Assembly (NCBI GenBank): GCA_016125085.1
Contig: WGMM01000019.1
Location: 186,001-250,000 of the forward strand
DNA: 64,000 bases
Source: a bacterium
GTDB taxonomy: Bacteria; Planctomycetota; Planctomycetia; Isosphaerales; Isosphaeraceae
Reading direction: 5' to 3'
The notes beneath the pieces are model-generated. The model was not told the DNA's origin, made no database searches, and saw only the letters and a list, made by a program, of their open reading frames with translations. A program made the position numbers and the translations under genes. Positions 45,197-55,043 of this stretch are shown one piece after another; position 1 is the first letter of the stretch, and every line of letters starts with the position of its first letter.

Positions 45197-46103
45197 AACT
45201 CTCGTTCAGATCGGCAACCACCCCGGCGAAGCGGATACGCCCGTGGCACCGGCATGGCGCCCCGCCCTGCCGCGATGGCTGAAACGGCCCCTGCCCGCCG
45301 CCGGGGGAATAGGCTTCACGCGCGACCTGATCGCCGACCTCAAACTCGAAACCATCTGCGAGAGCGGCAAATGCCCGAACCGCACGGAATGCTGGTCGCG
45401 CAAGACGGCGACCTTCATGGTCCTGGGCGAAACCTGCACGCGGCCGTGCGGCTTTTGCGCGGTCAAGCGGGGCAAGCCTGAAGATGTCGCGGCCGACGAG
45501 CCGGAAAGGCTGGCCGAAGCCGCCGCGCGAATGGGCCTGCGCCATGTCGTGATCACGTCCGTCACCCGCGACGACCTTCCGGATGGCGGTGCCGACCACT
45601 TCCGCCGATGCATCCTGGCGGTTCGTGAACGCACCGGCGCCACGGTGGAAGTGCTCACGCCCGACTTCGACGCCGATCCGGCCGCGATCGACGTCGTCCT
45701 GCAGGCCCGGCCCGAAGTGTTCAATCATAACCTGGAAACCGTCAACCGTTTGCAGCAGTTCGTCAGGCGCAAGGCTCAATACGAAGTCAGCCTGAAAGTG
45801 CTGGAGCACGTGAAGCGGGTGATGCCCGGGATCCGCACGAAGTCGGGCCTGATGCTGGGCCTGGGCGAGACGACGGAAGAAATTCTGGAAACGCTGGCGG
45901 ACTTGCGTCAAGTCGGCTGTGACCTGATCACCCTGGGCCAGTATCTGCAGCCATCGCCGCGGCACCTGGCCGTCAAGCGCTACCTGCCTCCCGAAGAATT
46001 CGACCGGCTCGGAGAGCTTGCCAGGCGCATGGGTTTCGTCGATGTCGCCAGCGGTCCGTTCGTCCGGTCCAGCTATCATGCGGACGAAATGGCCCGGTTC
46101 TGA
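45183..46103 (+). CDS. lipA: lipoyl synthase LipA
   Basis: A 306-residue radical SAM enzyme that inserts two sulfur atoms into the octanoyl group of lipoyl domains. The auxiliary cluster cysteines are Cys59, Cys64 and Cys70 (Cx4Cx5C) and the radical SAM cluster is Cys85, Cys89 and Cys92 (Cx3Cx2C). The C-terminal RSSYH motif (FVRSSYHADE) is present. Length is normal. It is translationally overlapping with lipB, as is common for lipoate operons. Confidence 0.97.
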   Translation: MSVGETLVQIGNHPGEADTPVAPAWRPALPRWLKRPLPAAGGIGFTRDLIADLKLETICESGKCPNRTECWSRKTATFMVLGETCTRPCGFCAVKRGKPEDVAADEPERLAEAAARMGLRHVVITSVTRDDLPDGGADHFRRCILAVRERTGATVEVLTPDFDADPAAIDVVLQARPEVFNHNLETVNRLQQFVRRKAQYEVSLKVLEHVKRVMPGIRTKSGLMLGLGETTEEILETLADLRQVGCDLITLGQYLQPSPRHLAVKRYLPPEEFDRLGELARRMGFVDVASGPFVRSSYHADEMARF

Positions 46104-46150
46104 TCTTAGGCGACTTCGAGTCGGTAACCGCGAAAGCCCGATCATTCACG

Positions 46151-46186
46151 AACGATGCGATGCGAGTCGCATCGTTTTTCTTTTTT
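46151..46186 (+). terminator. lipBA terminator
   Basis: A 10-bp perfect stem (46151-46160 with 46167-46176, 6-base loop) followed by a T-rich run, 47 bases after the lipA stop. The second gene on the other strand begins just beyond. Confidence 0.9.
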
Positions 46187-46201
46187 CGTCGAAGTGGATG
46201 C

Positions 46202-46699
46202 TCAGGTTTCGTAACGGCGGACGAGCAGCTGGGCCTGCTTGATGCCGATGGCCCGCACCGGGATACCGGCGGGCAGGTAGCCTTCGTCGGTCATGGCGTC
46301 GACCGGGTTGCCATGAATTTCGACGGTGCCGCAGGGCCTGAGATCGGTGAGAGCACGCCCCACTTGGCCAACGAGGAGCTGAAGTTCCGCGAACGGGCTG
46401 TCGTCGTTATGCCCAGGTCTTTCGTCAGATTCAGGTGGAATCAGCATGAAGTAACGTGCCACCCAGGTGTGCGGCCAGAGCGATGCGGCGAACAGCAGGA
46501 CGATCGGCAACAGGGCCAGGCTGATCGTGAGGAAGACGAAGCCCGTCATCGTGGAGACGGCGAATGCGCTCCACAGGGAAGCCCCGAGCAGGCCAAGGGC
46601 AAGGAGCTGAATGACGCCCGCTGAAGGCACGAACACTTCGAGAAAGACGAGCAGAAGGGCCGCGATCAGCAGGAGCGATGGCCAGACGTAAAGATTCAC
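46202..46699 (-). CDS. short NfeD-family membrane protein
   Basis: A 165-residue protein with three or more hydrophobic segments (about 5-30, 33-50, 50-75) and a soluble C-terminal OB-like domain (LLVGQVGRALTDLRPCGTVEIHGNPVDAMTDEGYLPAGIPVRAIGI), the NfeD pattern. It overlaps the long NfeD protein by four bases (ATGA), so both are co-translated. Such short forms are thought to act with SPFH/stomatin or membrane-protease partners. Confidence 0.87.
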   Translation of the reverse strand: MNLYVWPSLLLIAALLLVFLEVFVPSAGVIQLLALGLLGASLWSAFAVSTMTGFVFLTISLALLPIVLLFAASLWPHTWVARYFMLIPPESDERPGHNDDSPFAELQLLVGQVGRALTDLRPCGTVEIHGNPVDAMTDEGYLPAGIPVRAIGIKQAQLLVRRYET

Positions 46700-48975
46700 G
46701 ACTCGAAAAGCCCTTCATCGAAAGCGAACGGGGCCGAGGAATCCCGGATCCGTTCGTCGGGTGCCCGCACAGGCCGGACGATCACGCGCAGACCACGGAC
46801 GGCGACGACTTCGACATCCTGATGTTCATCGATATACCCGGTCAGGGCGGTGGCGTCCACAAGGTGATCTTCGAAACGCGCCTTGCCGGTCGGCCTCATA
46901 GGGGTGGCCGTCTTGCCGATCCGGCCCATGAGGAAGCTCAGGTTCAGGTCCGAATCGCCGACGATGAGCGGCTCTGCTCTGTCGGCCGCATCGGCAGGTT
47001 CGTCCGGCGAAAGGACGAGTCCATTGAGCATGGGGATCTTGTGCATATTCTTGCCGACCCAGACGATGGCGACGACGACTACGGCCATGGCCGAAAGGAG
47101 CTGCGTGAGCGTCAGCCCCATCTGGCGATACTCCTCGGACCCGCTGGGCCAGAGGAACGTGTGGCTGGCGAGCACGAGCGAGACGATCGTCAGCAGAACG
47201 CCCGCCAGGCCGAACACGCCGAAGCCCGGCAGCACGAAAAGTTCGATCGCCAGGCAGATCAAGCCGATGGCGAACAGCAGAATTTCGAGCTGGTCGGCCG
47301 TGCCGCTGAGGTAATGGCTCCAGAAGAAGAGCGTGAAACAGACGGCCGAACCGATCGCCGGCAGGCCGATGCCCGGCAGCTTGAATTCCAGGACGAGCAG
47401 GAACAGGCCGAGAGTGAGCAGCAGGAACGAGACGAGCCGGTTGTTCAGAATCGCGACGAGATAATCGACCCAGGAAGGGCCGACGGTTTCGATATTGTCC
47501 GACTCGATGCCGAGGCGCGCGAGCAGCCCGGCTCGCGATTCTTCGAGCGAGGCGAGCCCCATGCCGACGGCGGTCGTCGAATCCATGAGCCACGATTCGC
47601 CCGCCGGCTTGACTTCGCGCCGGATACGGAACCGCCTGGCGTCGGCCTCGGCTTCGGTCCGGTCGATGGCGATCACGCCGCCGGAGTTGAGATCCTGAGC
47701 TTCGACGATCGATCGTTGCGGATCGAACATCCCTGAAGCCAGCCCCGGGGCGTAGGCGTGTCTGCCCGCCAGATCGACGGCCCGGGCCCGAAGCGATGCG
47801 ATGATCTCAAGCGAGGGCAGCGCGGGCTTATTGCGGCCGTCTGGCAGCTTCTGAAGGTAGGCATCGCCGATCGTGGCCCCAGGCTGGACGTAAATCATGT
47901 CACATGCCAGGAGCGGCAAAACCACGGCACCTTCCGCCTTGCCGACGACATACGCGATTTTACGGATGTTCTTGAGATTCTCGAGCCGGTCGGCGATCTC
48001 GGTCGCCAGGATCGGGTCGGCCCCGCGGGCATCGACTTCGAGAATCAGAACATTGAAGTCGGAATTTTCGATGAGCCCGAGCTTTCGGCGGATATAGCCT
48101 GCCCTGAACCGGTCAAGGTTGCCCGTAAGCTGGATCAGCAAGGCCTTGCCGCCGGTGCCCAGGGTCGGGTCGTGACGCAGGGCGATCGGGTCAAGGCGGT
48201 AGACGTCGAGAATGTCCGTTCGTTCGTCGACCGTCAGGCGGGAGAGGACGCCCCTGGCTTTTTCGGCGGAAAGTTCGCGTTTCGATCCGGGCGGCCAGGC
48301 GACTTGCTCGAGCGCGATCGCCCTGGTTTTCGCGAATTCGCCCAGACGATCCTTAAGTACGAAGTGCCGGGTGTTGTCGCCCGTGGTGACTTCCATCAGT
48401 TCGGCCCGGTCGTCGACGAGTGCTTCGTAAAGGTCGGGCGACCTGCCCAGGCTGGCCGCGAGATCAGCCACGAACGAGCGGGCCGTGCGCTGGGTGAGCG
48501 CATCGGTGCCCGGTGGAACGATCGACCCGATTGAAGCCTTGGGGCCGAAGATCACTTCCTGACAAGCCAGCGGCCCGAGCGCCGCGAAGCCCGTGAGTGG
48601 TTCCGGAACGTATCCGACCACGAGACGGGCACCGGTGAGCTTGCGCGACAGCACCTGGCAAAGCTCGAGAACCGCGCCGAAGCGGCTCGCCCCGGCCTCA
48701 GCCGTGCCCCTGCCCTGGAATTCGAATATCAGCACCGGAGCCTTGCCGGCTTCCAGCGTCTTGCGGACGTAGGCCTGTGCAGCCGTTTCGAGACGCCGGA
48801 CCGAGGCCTCGGTGATCGGCTGCTCGACGACGAAGAACTGGCCTGGAACCTTTTCCGCCCCGGCTTTCGGCGCCTCGGCGGGCGGAGCCTCTTGAGCCGA
48901 CGCCCCAGCACTGGCCAGCCAGAGGGATAACGTCAGGAGGAAGAGGCGTGAACCATCGAAGGCCGTGAGCGACAT
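46696..48975 (-). CDS. long NfeD protein with two ClpP-like domains
   Basis: A 759-residue membrane protein. After a signal peptide it has a first ClpP/crotonase-like region (about 45-200) with GPKASIGSIVPPG, where Ser is placed as in the Ser-Lys peptidases of NfeD. A second similar region (about 260-430) has PGATIGDAYLQ, with Thr at the matching place. Then four to six transmembrane segments (about 495-640) and a C-terminal NfeD domain (LMGRIGKTATPMRPTGKARF). It resembles NfeD1b-type membrane serine proteases; the second domain may be inactive. It overlaps the short NfeD gene downstream. Confidence 0.88.
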   Translation of the reverse strand: MSLTAFDGSRLFLLTLSLWLASAGASAQEAPPAEAPKAGAEKVPGQFFVVEQPITEASVRRLETAAQAYVRKTLEAGKAPVLIFEFQGRGTAEAGASRFGAVLELCQVLSRKLTGARLVVGYVPEPLTGFAALGPLACQEVIFGPKASIGSIVPPGTDALTQRTARSFVADLAASLGRSPDLYEALVDDRAELMEVTTGDNTRHFVLKDRLGEFAKTRAIALEQVAWPPGSKRELSAEKARGVLSRLTVDERTDILDVYRLDPIALRHDPTLGTGGKALLIQLTGNLDRFRAGYIRRKLGLIENSDFNVLILEVDARGADPILATEIADRLENLKNIRKIAYVVGKAEGAVVLPLLACDMIYVQPGATIGDAYLQKLPDGRNKPALPSLEIIASLRARAVDLAGRHAYAPGLASGMFDPQRSIVEAQDLNSGGVIAIDRTEAEADARRFRIRREVKPAGESWLMDSTTAVGMGLASLEESRAGLLARLGIESDNIETVGPSWVDYLVAILNNRLVSFLLLTLGLFLLVLEFKLPGIGLPAIGSAVCFTLFFWSHYLSGTADQLEILLFAIGLICLAIELFVLPGFGVFGLAGVLLTIVSLVLASHTFLWPSGSEEYRQMGLTLTQLLSAMAVVVVAIVWVGKNMHKIPMLNGLVLSPDEPADAADRAEPLIVGDSDLNLSFLMGRIGKTATPMRPTGKARFEDHLVDATALTGYIDEHQDVEVVAVRGLRVIVRPVRAPDERIRDSSAPFAFDEGLFES

Positions 48976-49122
48976 CGTGGAATTGCGCCCTGTTCGGTGC
49001 GTGATGGAACCGTAAACTGCGTGAGCGAAAACACGCTGGCGGAATCGGTCCTGAACGAATTATAGGCAGGCCGGCTCGCAAGCGTCAAAGATTCGGAGCA
49101 GCTTGCCCGGATGACACCAACG

Positions 49123-49152
49123 AAAAGCCCGGCCACCTGAAAGTGGCCGGGC
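49123..49152 (-). terminator. terminator of the large TPR gene
   Basis: A 10-bp perfect stem (49127-49136 with 49143-49152, 6-base loop) with a TTTT end on the minus strand, about 70 bases after the stop. A small AAAAGC/GCTTTT hairpin lies beside it at 49154-49168. Confidence 0.8.
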
Positions 49153-49224
49153 CAAAAGCTTCGCTTTTTCGTGATTCTGCCGATCGAGCCCGGGATTGCT
49201 CAGGCCGGATTCGACACATCGCTT

Positions 49225-52200
49225 TCAGTTCGCGCGGATCGTCTCGGCGGCGGGTTTGCCGTCGAGTTCCGCGAGAATCCGCCGGGCCTCGGCCACGGAG
49301 TCTTCGTCCAGACGATCTGGGCTGGCCAGAGCACGTTCGAGGTAGGTCCGTGCGTTCGAACGGCGGCCCGGGTCACGCGAAATCAGCCGGCCCATGTGGA
49401 AATTCAGCATGGGGTGCGCGGGCGACTTCGAAAGACCTGCGCCGTAAGCCACTTCGGCTTCGCGGTTCTGGGCGACCGATTCACGGATCGAACCGACGGT
49501 GTCGTCGAATTCGGCCGGAACTCGCGAGGGGTCCGTACGCTTCAGGAAAGCGTCGACCACTTCCGCAGCCGATTGATGGCGGCCGAGGTGATGGTGCAGG
49601 ATCCAGGCCTTGTTGTTGACGGCTTCGACCGAGTCGGGGCTCTTGGCGAGCACCTTGTCGTAGGCCGCCAGCGATTCTTCGAACAGTGTTTTCTTCTGCG
49701 ATTCGGATCCGCTGTCAGCCAGGGCCAGAAGGATCCCTCCCTTGTTCAGCCAGGTGCCCGGAATGTCGGCTTTTTCGACGGCCATATTGGCCAGATCGAG
49801 GGCTTCCGTCAGGCGTCCGGAACGTTCCAGGGCGATGGAGACCGCCAGAGCCAGCCGGCCGCTGGTGTCTTTGGCCGCACGGGCCTTCCAATCGGCGAAG
49901 ACCTTGTCGAAGTCAGGCCGGGTGGCGGCCGTTTCGATCAGCATCGAAACCATCGCCGGGTCGTCGGGGTTGCGTGTCAGGCCTCGCTCGATCCAGGCCT
50001 GGGCCTTGCCGGAGTCGTTGGCCATCATGGCCAGCGCGGCGGCTTCTTCATAAATTTCCGAACGATCGGGATCGGCCGCAGCCAGCGCGTCGAGAAGCTT
50101 GAGGGCTTCGCCGAGCCTTGCCGGGCGTTCCTGATCCTCGGCCGAATTCACGAGCAGGCGGGCCTTCATGAGGGTCGCCTGGGTCTGACCTGGTTCGATT
50201 TCGAGGACTTCGTCGACGAGCCGAAGAGCTTCGCCAAGCTGCCCCATCTGCGTCCGCACGCTGGCGAGCTGGATGCGCAGGTCACGCCGGCGAGGGTCGC
50301 GGGCGATAGCTTCTTCGAGGTTCCGGGCGACGTCGGACCACTGACGCCGCGGCATGAGCACTCGAACGCGAACGAGTGGCCCGAGCGGGCTGTTGGGGTT
50401 GATCTTGTCGATCGTCTTGGAGATTTCGACGGCTCGGTCGATCTGCCCGCGGTCGGCGGCCAGTTCGGCTTCGAAGGCATAGATTTCCGGATTTTCCGAG
50501 AATTTGCCGCGATAGGTCTCGACGAGCTGGTCAAGCTGCGAATTGACTGAACGGGCGGTCTCGCGGTCGTTCGGACCGTTGAGCCGCTGAACCCGGGCCC
50601 GCAGGGATTGCAGCCGTTCCAGGGCCAGGCCAAGATCCTGGCCGTCCTGCAGCACGAGTTCGGCATAGACGGCGTCTGCCTTGTCCGGCTCGCCTTCGTT
50701 CGTGAGGATCTGGGCTTTCAGCCGGCGCGTGGCCGCCGAGGCTTTGTCGGTGATGACGGTGTCGACCCAGGCGAGAATGTTTTCGCGGGAATCGACACCC
50801 TTCTTCATGGCGTAGATCGCCTTGATCAGCTCGAAAGATTCAGGATTACGCTTGAGCGCGCCTTCCAGAACGGCCATCGAGCGATCCCGGCGGGTATCGA
50901 CAGGGTCGCGGCCATTTTCGATCGCGGCCAGCAGGAGCGCCAGCGAAACCGGCGCACCTTCCGCATCGTTCGCCTTCGAGACGACGGCGGAGGCTTCGTC
51001 GAACTTCTTCGCGTCGGACAGGATAAAGCCCTTGAGAGCCGCGGCGCCAGGATGTGCCGGGTTTTCCTTGAGCACCTGATCGATCTGGGCCAGGGCTTTG
51101 TCCGAGTGGCCGGCGGACCGCATGTAATTCGCGGCGCGGACACGATCTTCCATGGTCGTCGCCTTGTCGGCGATCAGTTCGTCGATCAGGGCCGACATGC
51201 GATTCCAGTCACGCTTCGAAGCCAGGGCGCCCACGATTTGCCAGCGTGCATCGCGGACGATTCCGGGCGAAGCCGCATTGCGGATGACCGCTTCGAGCCG
51301 CTGGATCGCCTGATCGGCGTGACCGGCATCGATCTCCAGGCTCGCCAGGGCCGCCTGAGAGGCATCCGTCAGCGAAAGACCGGCTTCGAGCCGCTTGGTC
51401 GGCGATTCGGCGACCAGCTTCTTGAAGGCTTCGGAGGCGTAGCTCACGGAACCCATGCGGGCCGAAATCTGAGCGGCCCAGAACTGGGCGACCTTGTTGT
51501 TCGGGTCCTTCTTCAAGGCTTCCTGGAAACCGGCCAGAGCCCCCGGGAAGTTGTTCAGTGCCAGGTTGAGCTGGGCCGTGAGAAGGTCCGCCGAAGCGGC
51601 GTTGGGCCACTGGGCCTTGAGCTTGGAGATGGCCTCACGAGCGGCGGGGAAATCGCGAGCGACGATGGCAAGTTGTGCCGCCTGAGCCTGGAGAGTCGAA
51701 TTAGGCGACTTGGCCAGGTGCTGGGCGATCATCTTGCGGGCTTCGTCCGACTTCTGGAGCCGCTCTGCCATGATCTGGGCCTGAAGCTGGACGACTTCGA
51801 CCATCTCGGGCCGTTTCGCGGCGAAATCGGCCAGAACGCGGACGGCTTCCTCCGGCTTGCCTTCACGCAGAAGCGTCATCGCCTCGGTGTTGACCAGTTC
51901 CGGGCTTTCCGGGAATTTGCCCCGCACTTCGTCAAGCAGCTTGCGAGCGCCAGCCATATCGCCCTTGTCGATCAGGCTCAGAACCTGAAGCTGGGCGGCC
52001 GAGGCGGCGGTGTCCTTGTTTTTGGAAAGGGCCTTGAGGCGTGCGTCGGCCCGTTCGCTTTGCTGCAGCAGCATTTCGAGCTGGGCGACCCGCAGGTGCA
52101 CGGCGCTGGAGGCTTCCTTGCTGCTGTTCAGGGCCTTGGCGTATTGCTCATAGGCCATCCGGAGCGATTCGGGCGTGTTTCGTGCCTGATGAATTTCGCC

Positions 52201-53841
52201 GAGCAGCAGGTGCAGCGTCGGGCGGAATGCGGCGGCCGAGGGGTCGTCTTCAGCCCGGCTCATAAGTTCGTTGACGATCGGCAGCGCGTCTTCGGGATAC
52301 CCGGCCATGACTTGCGACCAGGCCATCCACACCTGATATCGCACTTCGGTAATGCCGAGCTTCCAGGCACGCTGCAGGGCCTGACGGCCCAGTTCGGGTT
52401 CGCGATTGAGAATCAGCGATACACCGTAAAGAGCCTGGGCAGTCGCCACTTCCGGCAGACTTTCCGCGGCTTTCCGCAAGTGATTCATCGCGCTGCGGCG
52501 GAATTCGACCGGGGTTTTCGGCGTGTCGGCTGCGGGTTTCGAAGCGTCTTCGGCCGGAGCGGCGGCGGCGATCTCTTCCATCGGCCGTTCGCCTACGCCG
52601 GCACGTTCGAGATCCATCGCACCCTGGAACAGGTGGCCCAGGCCCTGGACGTCAGCCGGTTTCGCGGCCAGCAAGGCTTGAACGTGCACTGAGGCCTTTT
52701 CGAAGCGGTCCTTGTTTTCGGGCACGGCGAGCAGGCTCTTGATGGCCAGGTCACGCAGGCCGTAGACATAACGCTGGGCGCCGGGCAGCTTGGCTTCCGG
52801 CGACTTGAGAGCGGCATCGACCAGTTCCACGCAGGCCCCGTAACGAGCCGAGCTGATCAGGTGCTGGGCCAGTGCGAGCTGCAGCCGGAGATCGTTCCGG
52901 TTGGCTTCGATGGCTTGCTTGAGCGAGCTTTCGACGAGTGCGTCGACCCGTTCGGTCACAGGTTTCGAGTCAGCTGAGGCGAGCAGGTTGCGTGACGCCT
53001 TCTGCAGTACGCGCGTCCATTCGACACGGTAGCTCACGGGAGTGCCGGGACGGTTCAGGAGCGGCTCGAGGTCGGCCCGCAATTCGTCCACAAGTTTGGG
53101 TGAAGCCCCTTGTGCGGCTACCGTTTCGAAGCTCATGAGCTTCAGACGCACCCAGGCGACTTGTTCCTGCATCGGAGCGGCGGTATCGGGCTTCGATTTC
53201 GTCAGGCGGGCGAAGATCTCAGCGTTTTTCTCAGGCTGATTCGATTCGGCGTTGAGCTTCGCGGTCGCCAGGGCGACGCGCCAGGACTCGGGCTCCAGCT
53301 TCGCCAGGGCATCGATGAACGTCCGGGCCTTGTTCAGGTCCTGGGCATTGCGGTCGAGGTGCTTTTCGGCGAGCAGGTAGTTCGCGTCCGTGTCCTTGGG
53401 GTCGAGGACGACGAGTTCTTCGGCCCAGCGCAGGGCGTCGGCCTCTTCACCGTCGGCGAGTGCCTCACGCATGAGGACGCGGCGAGGTTCGAGCCTGCGT
53501 CGGTCCAGCCGGGCGGCTTCGGCCAGTGACCGGATCCGCGAGATTCTCAGTTCGACTTTCTGCTCTTCCGGAGCGGCGGCCATCGCCTCGCCCGCGAGTT
53601 CCGCCATTTCTTCGTGAATGGCGGGATCGGCACCACCTTTCGCCTGAAGGGCGCGGCGATACTGGATCATCGCACGATCGAACTGGCCGGCTTCGCGTTC
53701 GGAGCGGGCCTGCGTGAGGATCGCTTCAGGATCGTCGCCGGAACCGGCTCCGAAACCGAACACCCAGACGCCCACGCCAGCCAGGGCTGTGGCGGCGAAC
53801 ACTCCGCTGAGAATCAACAGGGGCTTCCATCGAACTTGCAT
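49225..53841 (-). CDS. large membrane-anchored TPR-repeat protein
   Basis: A 1538-residue protein. A single hydrophobic segment near the N-terminus (about 10-33, ILSGVFAATALAGVGVWVFGFG) anchors it or acts as a signal. The rest is nearly all helical tetratricopeptide-like repeats (for example QFDRAMIQYRRALQAK, FDEASAVVSKANDAE, SAAEVVDAFLKRTDP). GAGGAG lies 8 bases before the ATG at 53841. It resembles large TPR proteins seen with exopolysaccharide or exosortase systems, but no such genes adjoin. Probably a periplasmic scaffold. Confidence 0.87.
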   Translation of the reverse strand: MQVRWKPLLILSGVFAATALAGVGVWVFGFGAGSGDDPEAILTQARSEREAGQFDRAMIQYRRALQAKGGADPAIHEEMAELAGEAMAAAPEEQKVELRISRIRSLAEAARLDRRRLEPRRVLMREALADGEEADALRWAEELVVLDPKDTDANYLLAEKHLDRNAQDLNKARTFIDALAKLEPESWRVALATAKLNAESNQPEKNAEIFARLTKSKPDTAAPMQEQVAWVRLKLMSFETVAAQGASPKLVDELRADLEPLLNRPGTPVSYRVEWTRVLQKASRNLLASADSKPVTERVDALVESSLKQAIEANRNDLRLQLALAQHLISSARYGACVELVDAALKSPEAKLPGAQRYVYGLRDLAIKSLLAVPENKDRFEKASVHVQALLAAKPADVQGLGHLFQGAMDLERAGVGERPMEEIAAAAPAEDASKPAADTPKTPVEFRRSAMNHLRKAAESLPEVATAQALYGVSLILNREPELGRQALQRAWKLGITEVRYQVWMAWSQVMAGYPEDALPIVNELMSRAEDDPSAAAFRPTLHLLLGEIHQARNTPESLRMAYEQYAKALNSSKEASSAVHLRVAQLEMLLQQSERADARLKALSKNKDTAASAAQLQVLSLIDKGDMAGARKLLDEVRGKFPESPELVNTEAMTLLREGKPEEAVRVLADFAAKRPEMVEVVQLQAQIMAERLQKSDEARKMIAQHLAKSPNSTLQAQAAQLAIVARDFPAAREAISKLKAQWPNAASADLLTAQLNLALNNFPGALAGFQEALKKDPNNKVAQFWAAQISARMGSVSYASEAFKKLVAESPTKRLEAGLSLTDASQAALASLEIDAGHADQAIQRLEAVIRNAASPGIVRDARWQIVGALASKRDWNRMSALIDELIADKATTMEDRVRAANYMRSAGHSDKALAQIDQVLKENPAHPGAAALKGFILSDAKKFDEASAVVSKANDAEGAPVSLALLLAAIENGRDPVDTRRDRSMAVLEGALKRNPESFELIKAIYAMKKGVDSRENILAWVDTVITDKASAATRRLKAQILTNEGEPDKADAVYAELVLQDGQDLGLALERLQSLRARVQRLNGPNDRETARSVNSQLDQLVETYRGKFSENPEIYAFEAELAADRGQIDRAVEISKTIDKINPNSPLGPLVRVRVLMPRRQWSDVARNLEEAIARDPRRRDLRIQLASVRTQMGQLGEALRLVDEVLEIEPGQTQATLMKARLLVNSAEDQERPARLGEALKLLDALAAADPDRSEIYEEAAALAMMANDSGKAQAWIERGLTRNPDDPAMVSMLIETAATRPDFDKVFADWKARAAKDTSGRLALAVSIALERSGRLTEALDLANMAVEKADIPGTWLNKGGILLALADSGSESQKKTLFEESLAAYDKVLAKSPDSVEAVNNKAWILHHHLGRHQSAAEVVDAFLKRTDPSRVPAEFDDTVGSIRESVAQNREAEVAYGAGLSKSPAHPMLNFHMGRLISRDPGRRSNARTYLERALASPDRLDEDSVAEARRILAELDGKPAAETIRAN

Positions 53842-54262
53842 GGTTGTCACTCCTCGTGGTGGTGGGCCCGTGAGGCGTTCTTCCGGATCGAGGCCGAAAC
53901 CGGCGGACTTCAGGCACCGAAAAAACCGGCGCCGGCAAAGCCGCGAGGGAATCAGGAAAAGATCGATCGAGGTTGTCGGCTCACGTCGTCATCGTCCTTG
54001 AACCGATCCCGATGCGTACCGGGACCGACGAAACGAGAGTCAGGAACTTCAGCGAATGGAGAGGGAAAAACGAGCCTGGGAGAAATCGGCGGCAGCCACA
54101 ATGCGCGTATCGAAGGGTGTCGGGTCAGTCACAGGATCCATCCTTTGCTGTGTTCGAATCAGGTGCGTGCTTAATCTGGTCGAGGATGGTTCGCTCAGGA
54201 ACCTTATCGGGTAATGAACATAACGCTTCAGGTTCCACGAGGCAAGTGCGTTTCGTCAGAAA
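53842..54262. other. intergenic region upstream of the TPR gene
   Basis: No gene is supported in these 421 bases. I see a CCGGCGCCGG palindrome near 53930 but no convincing promoter or RNA structure. Confidence 0.45.
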
Positions 54263-54982
54263 TCAGGGAACGACGATCTGGGACGGATCCTCCGTGCCGA
54301 AAGAGCAGCCGGTGTAAAGCTGGGAAGGAGCGTCCAGAATCGCCAGCCGCCGTCGTGGCACGCCCGTGATTTCCGAGATTTTCTGGCTCAGTTCTTCGAG
54401 CATCCAGCGCGAATAGCCAGGCCAGTAAGCCACGAGCTTGCCTTCCCGATCGATAAGTGCCGTATATGCGGAATTGGTCGCACCCCAGCGGGCCATCGTT
54501 TCGGATGTCGGGTCGTTGGCGATGCGGTACGGCAGCACGAAACGGCTCGACCATGCCTGGGCCGTCTCGCGGGTTCCGTCGATCACGGCGAGCACCGTCA
54601 CCACGTCGGCATAATTCCGGGCCAGTTCCTGCAGGAACGGTTCGTAGGTTTCGCTGCAGGGGCAGCCGTCCTTGACGAAATAGAGCACCACCGGCTTTTC
54701 TTTCGTCAGCTCCCGCAAACTGACCGGTTTACCTTCCGAATCAGTCAGTTCCACGGCGGGGGCGGGTTTATCCTGAAAGGTAGCCGCGTTTTTCGTCATC
54801 GGTTCGGTGACGAGGTGCTTTTTGGCCTCAGGGTCGCTCAGGCCAAGCTGCCTGATACGGGCGTCCATCCGCGCACGCACGAGGAAAAAACCGGCCGCGG
54901 CGACTGCGATCGCCAGCAGGACCAACACGTTCCGGAACGTGCTCGCAGGTGCTTCGGCGGAAGGAGACTGATCGTCCGACAT
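54263..54982 (-). CDS. membrane-anchored redoxin (peroxiredoxin-like)
   Basis: A 239-residue thioredoxin-fold protein with an N-terminal transmembrane anchor (about 18-35). The redox site is Cys107-Pro-Cys109-Ser in FVKDGCPCSETYEPFLQEL, in the place of the AhpC/TSA or redoxin active site. FQDKPAPAVELTDSEGKPVSL is the usual start of the fold. A third Cys lies near the end (LYTGCSFG). It probably works outside the membrane, in thiol reduction or peroxide control. Confidence 0.82.
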   Translation of the reverse strand: MSDDQSPSAEAPASTFRNVLVLLAIAVAAAGFFLVRARMDARIRQLGLSDPEAKKHLVTEPMTKNAATFQDKPAPAVELTDSEGKPVSLRELTKEKPVVLYFVKDGCPCSETYEPFLQELARNYADVVTVLAVIDGTRETAQAWSSRFVLPYRIANDPTSETMARWGATNSAYTALIDREGKLVAYWPGYSRWMLEELSQKISEITGVPRRRLAILDAPSQLYTGCSFGTEDPSQIVVP

Positions 54983-55043
54983 GGGTCAGCGTTCCCGATG
55001 GGTAGCGTGCTTCGGCCATGGATCGAGTCGGCCAAAAGCACCG

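Noticed and set aside
50608-52692. 694-residue plus-strand frame opposite the TPR gene
   Set aside because: Shadow of the TPR protein; no recognisable motif.
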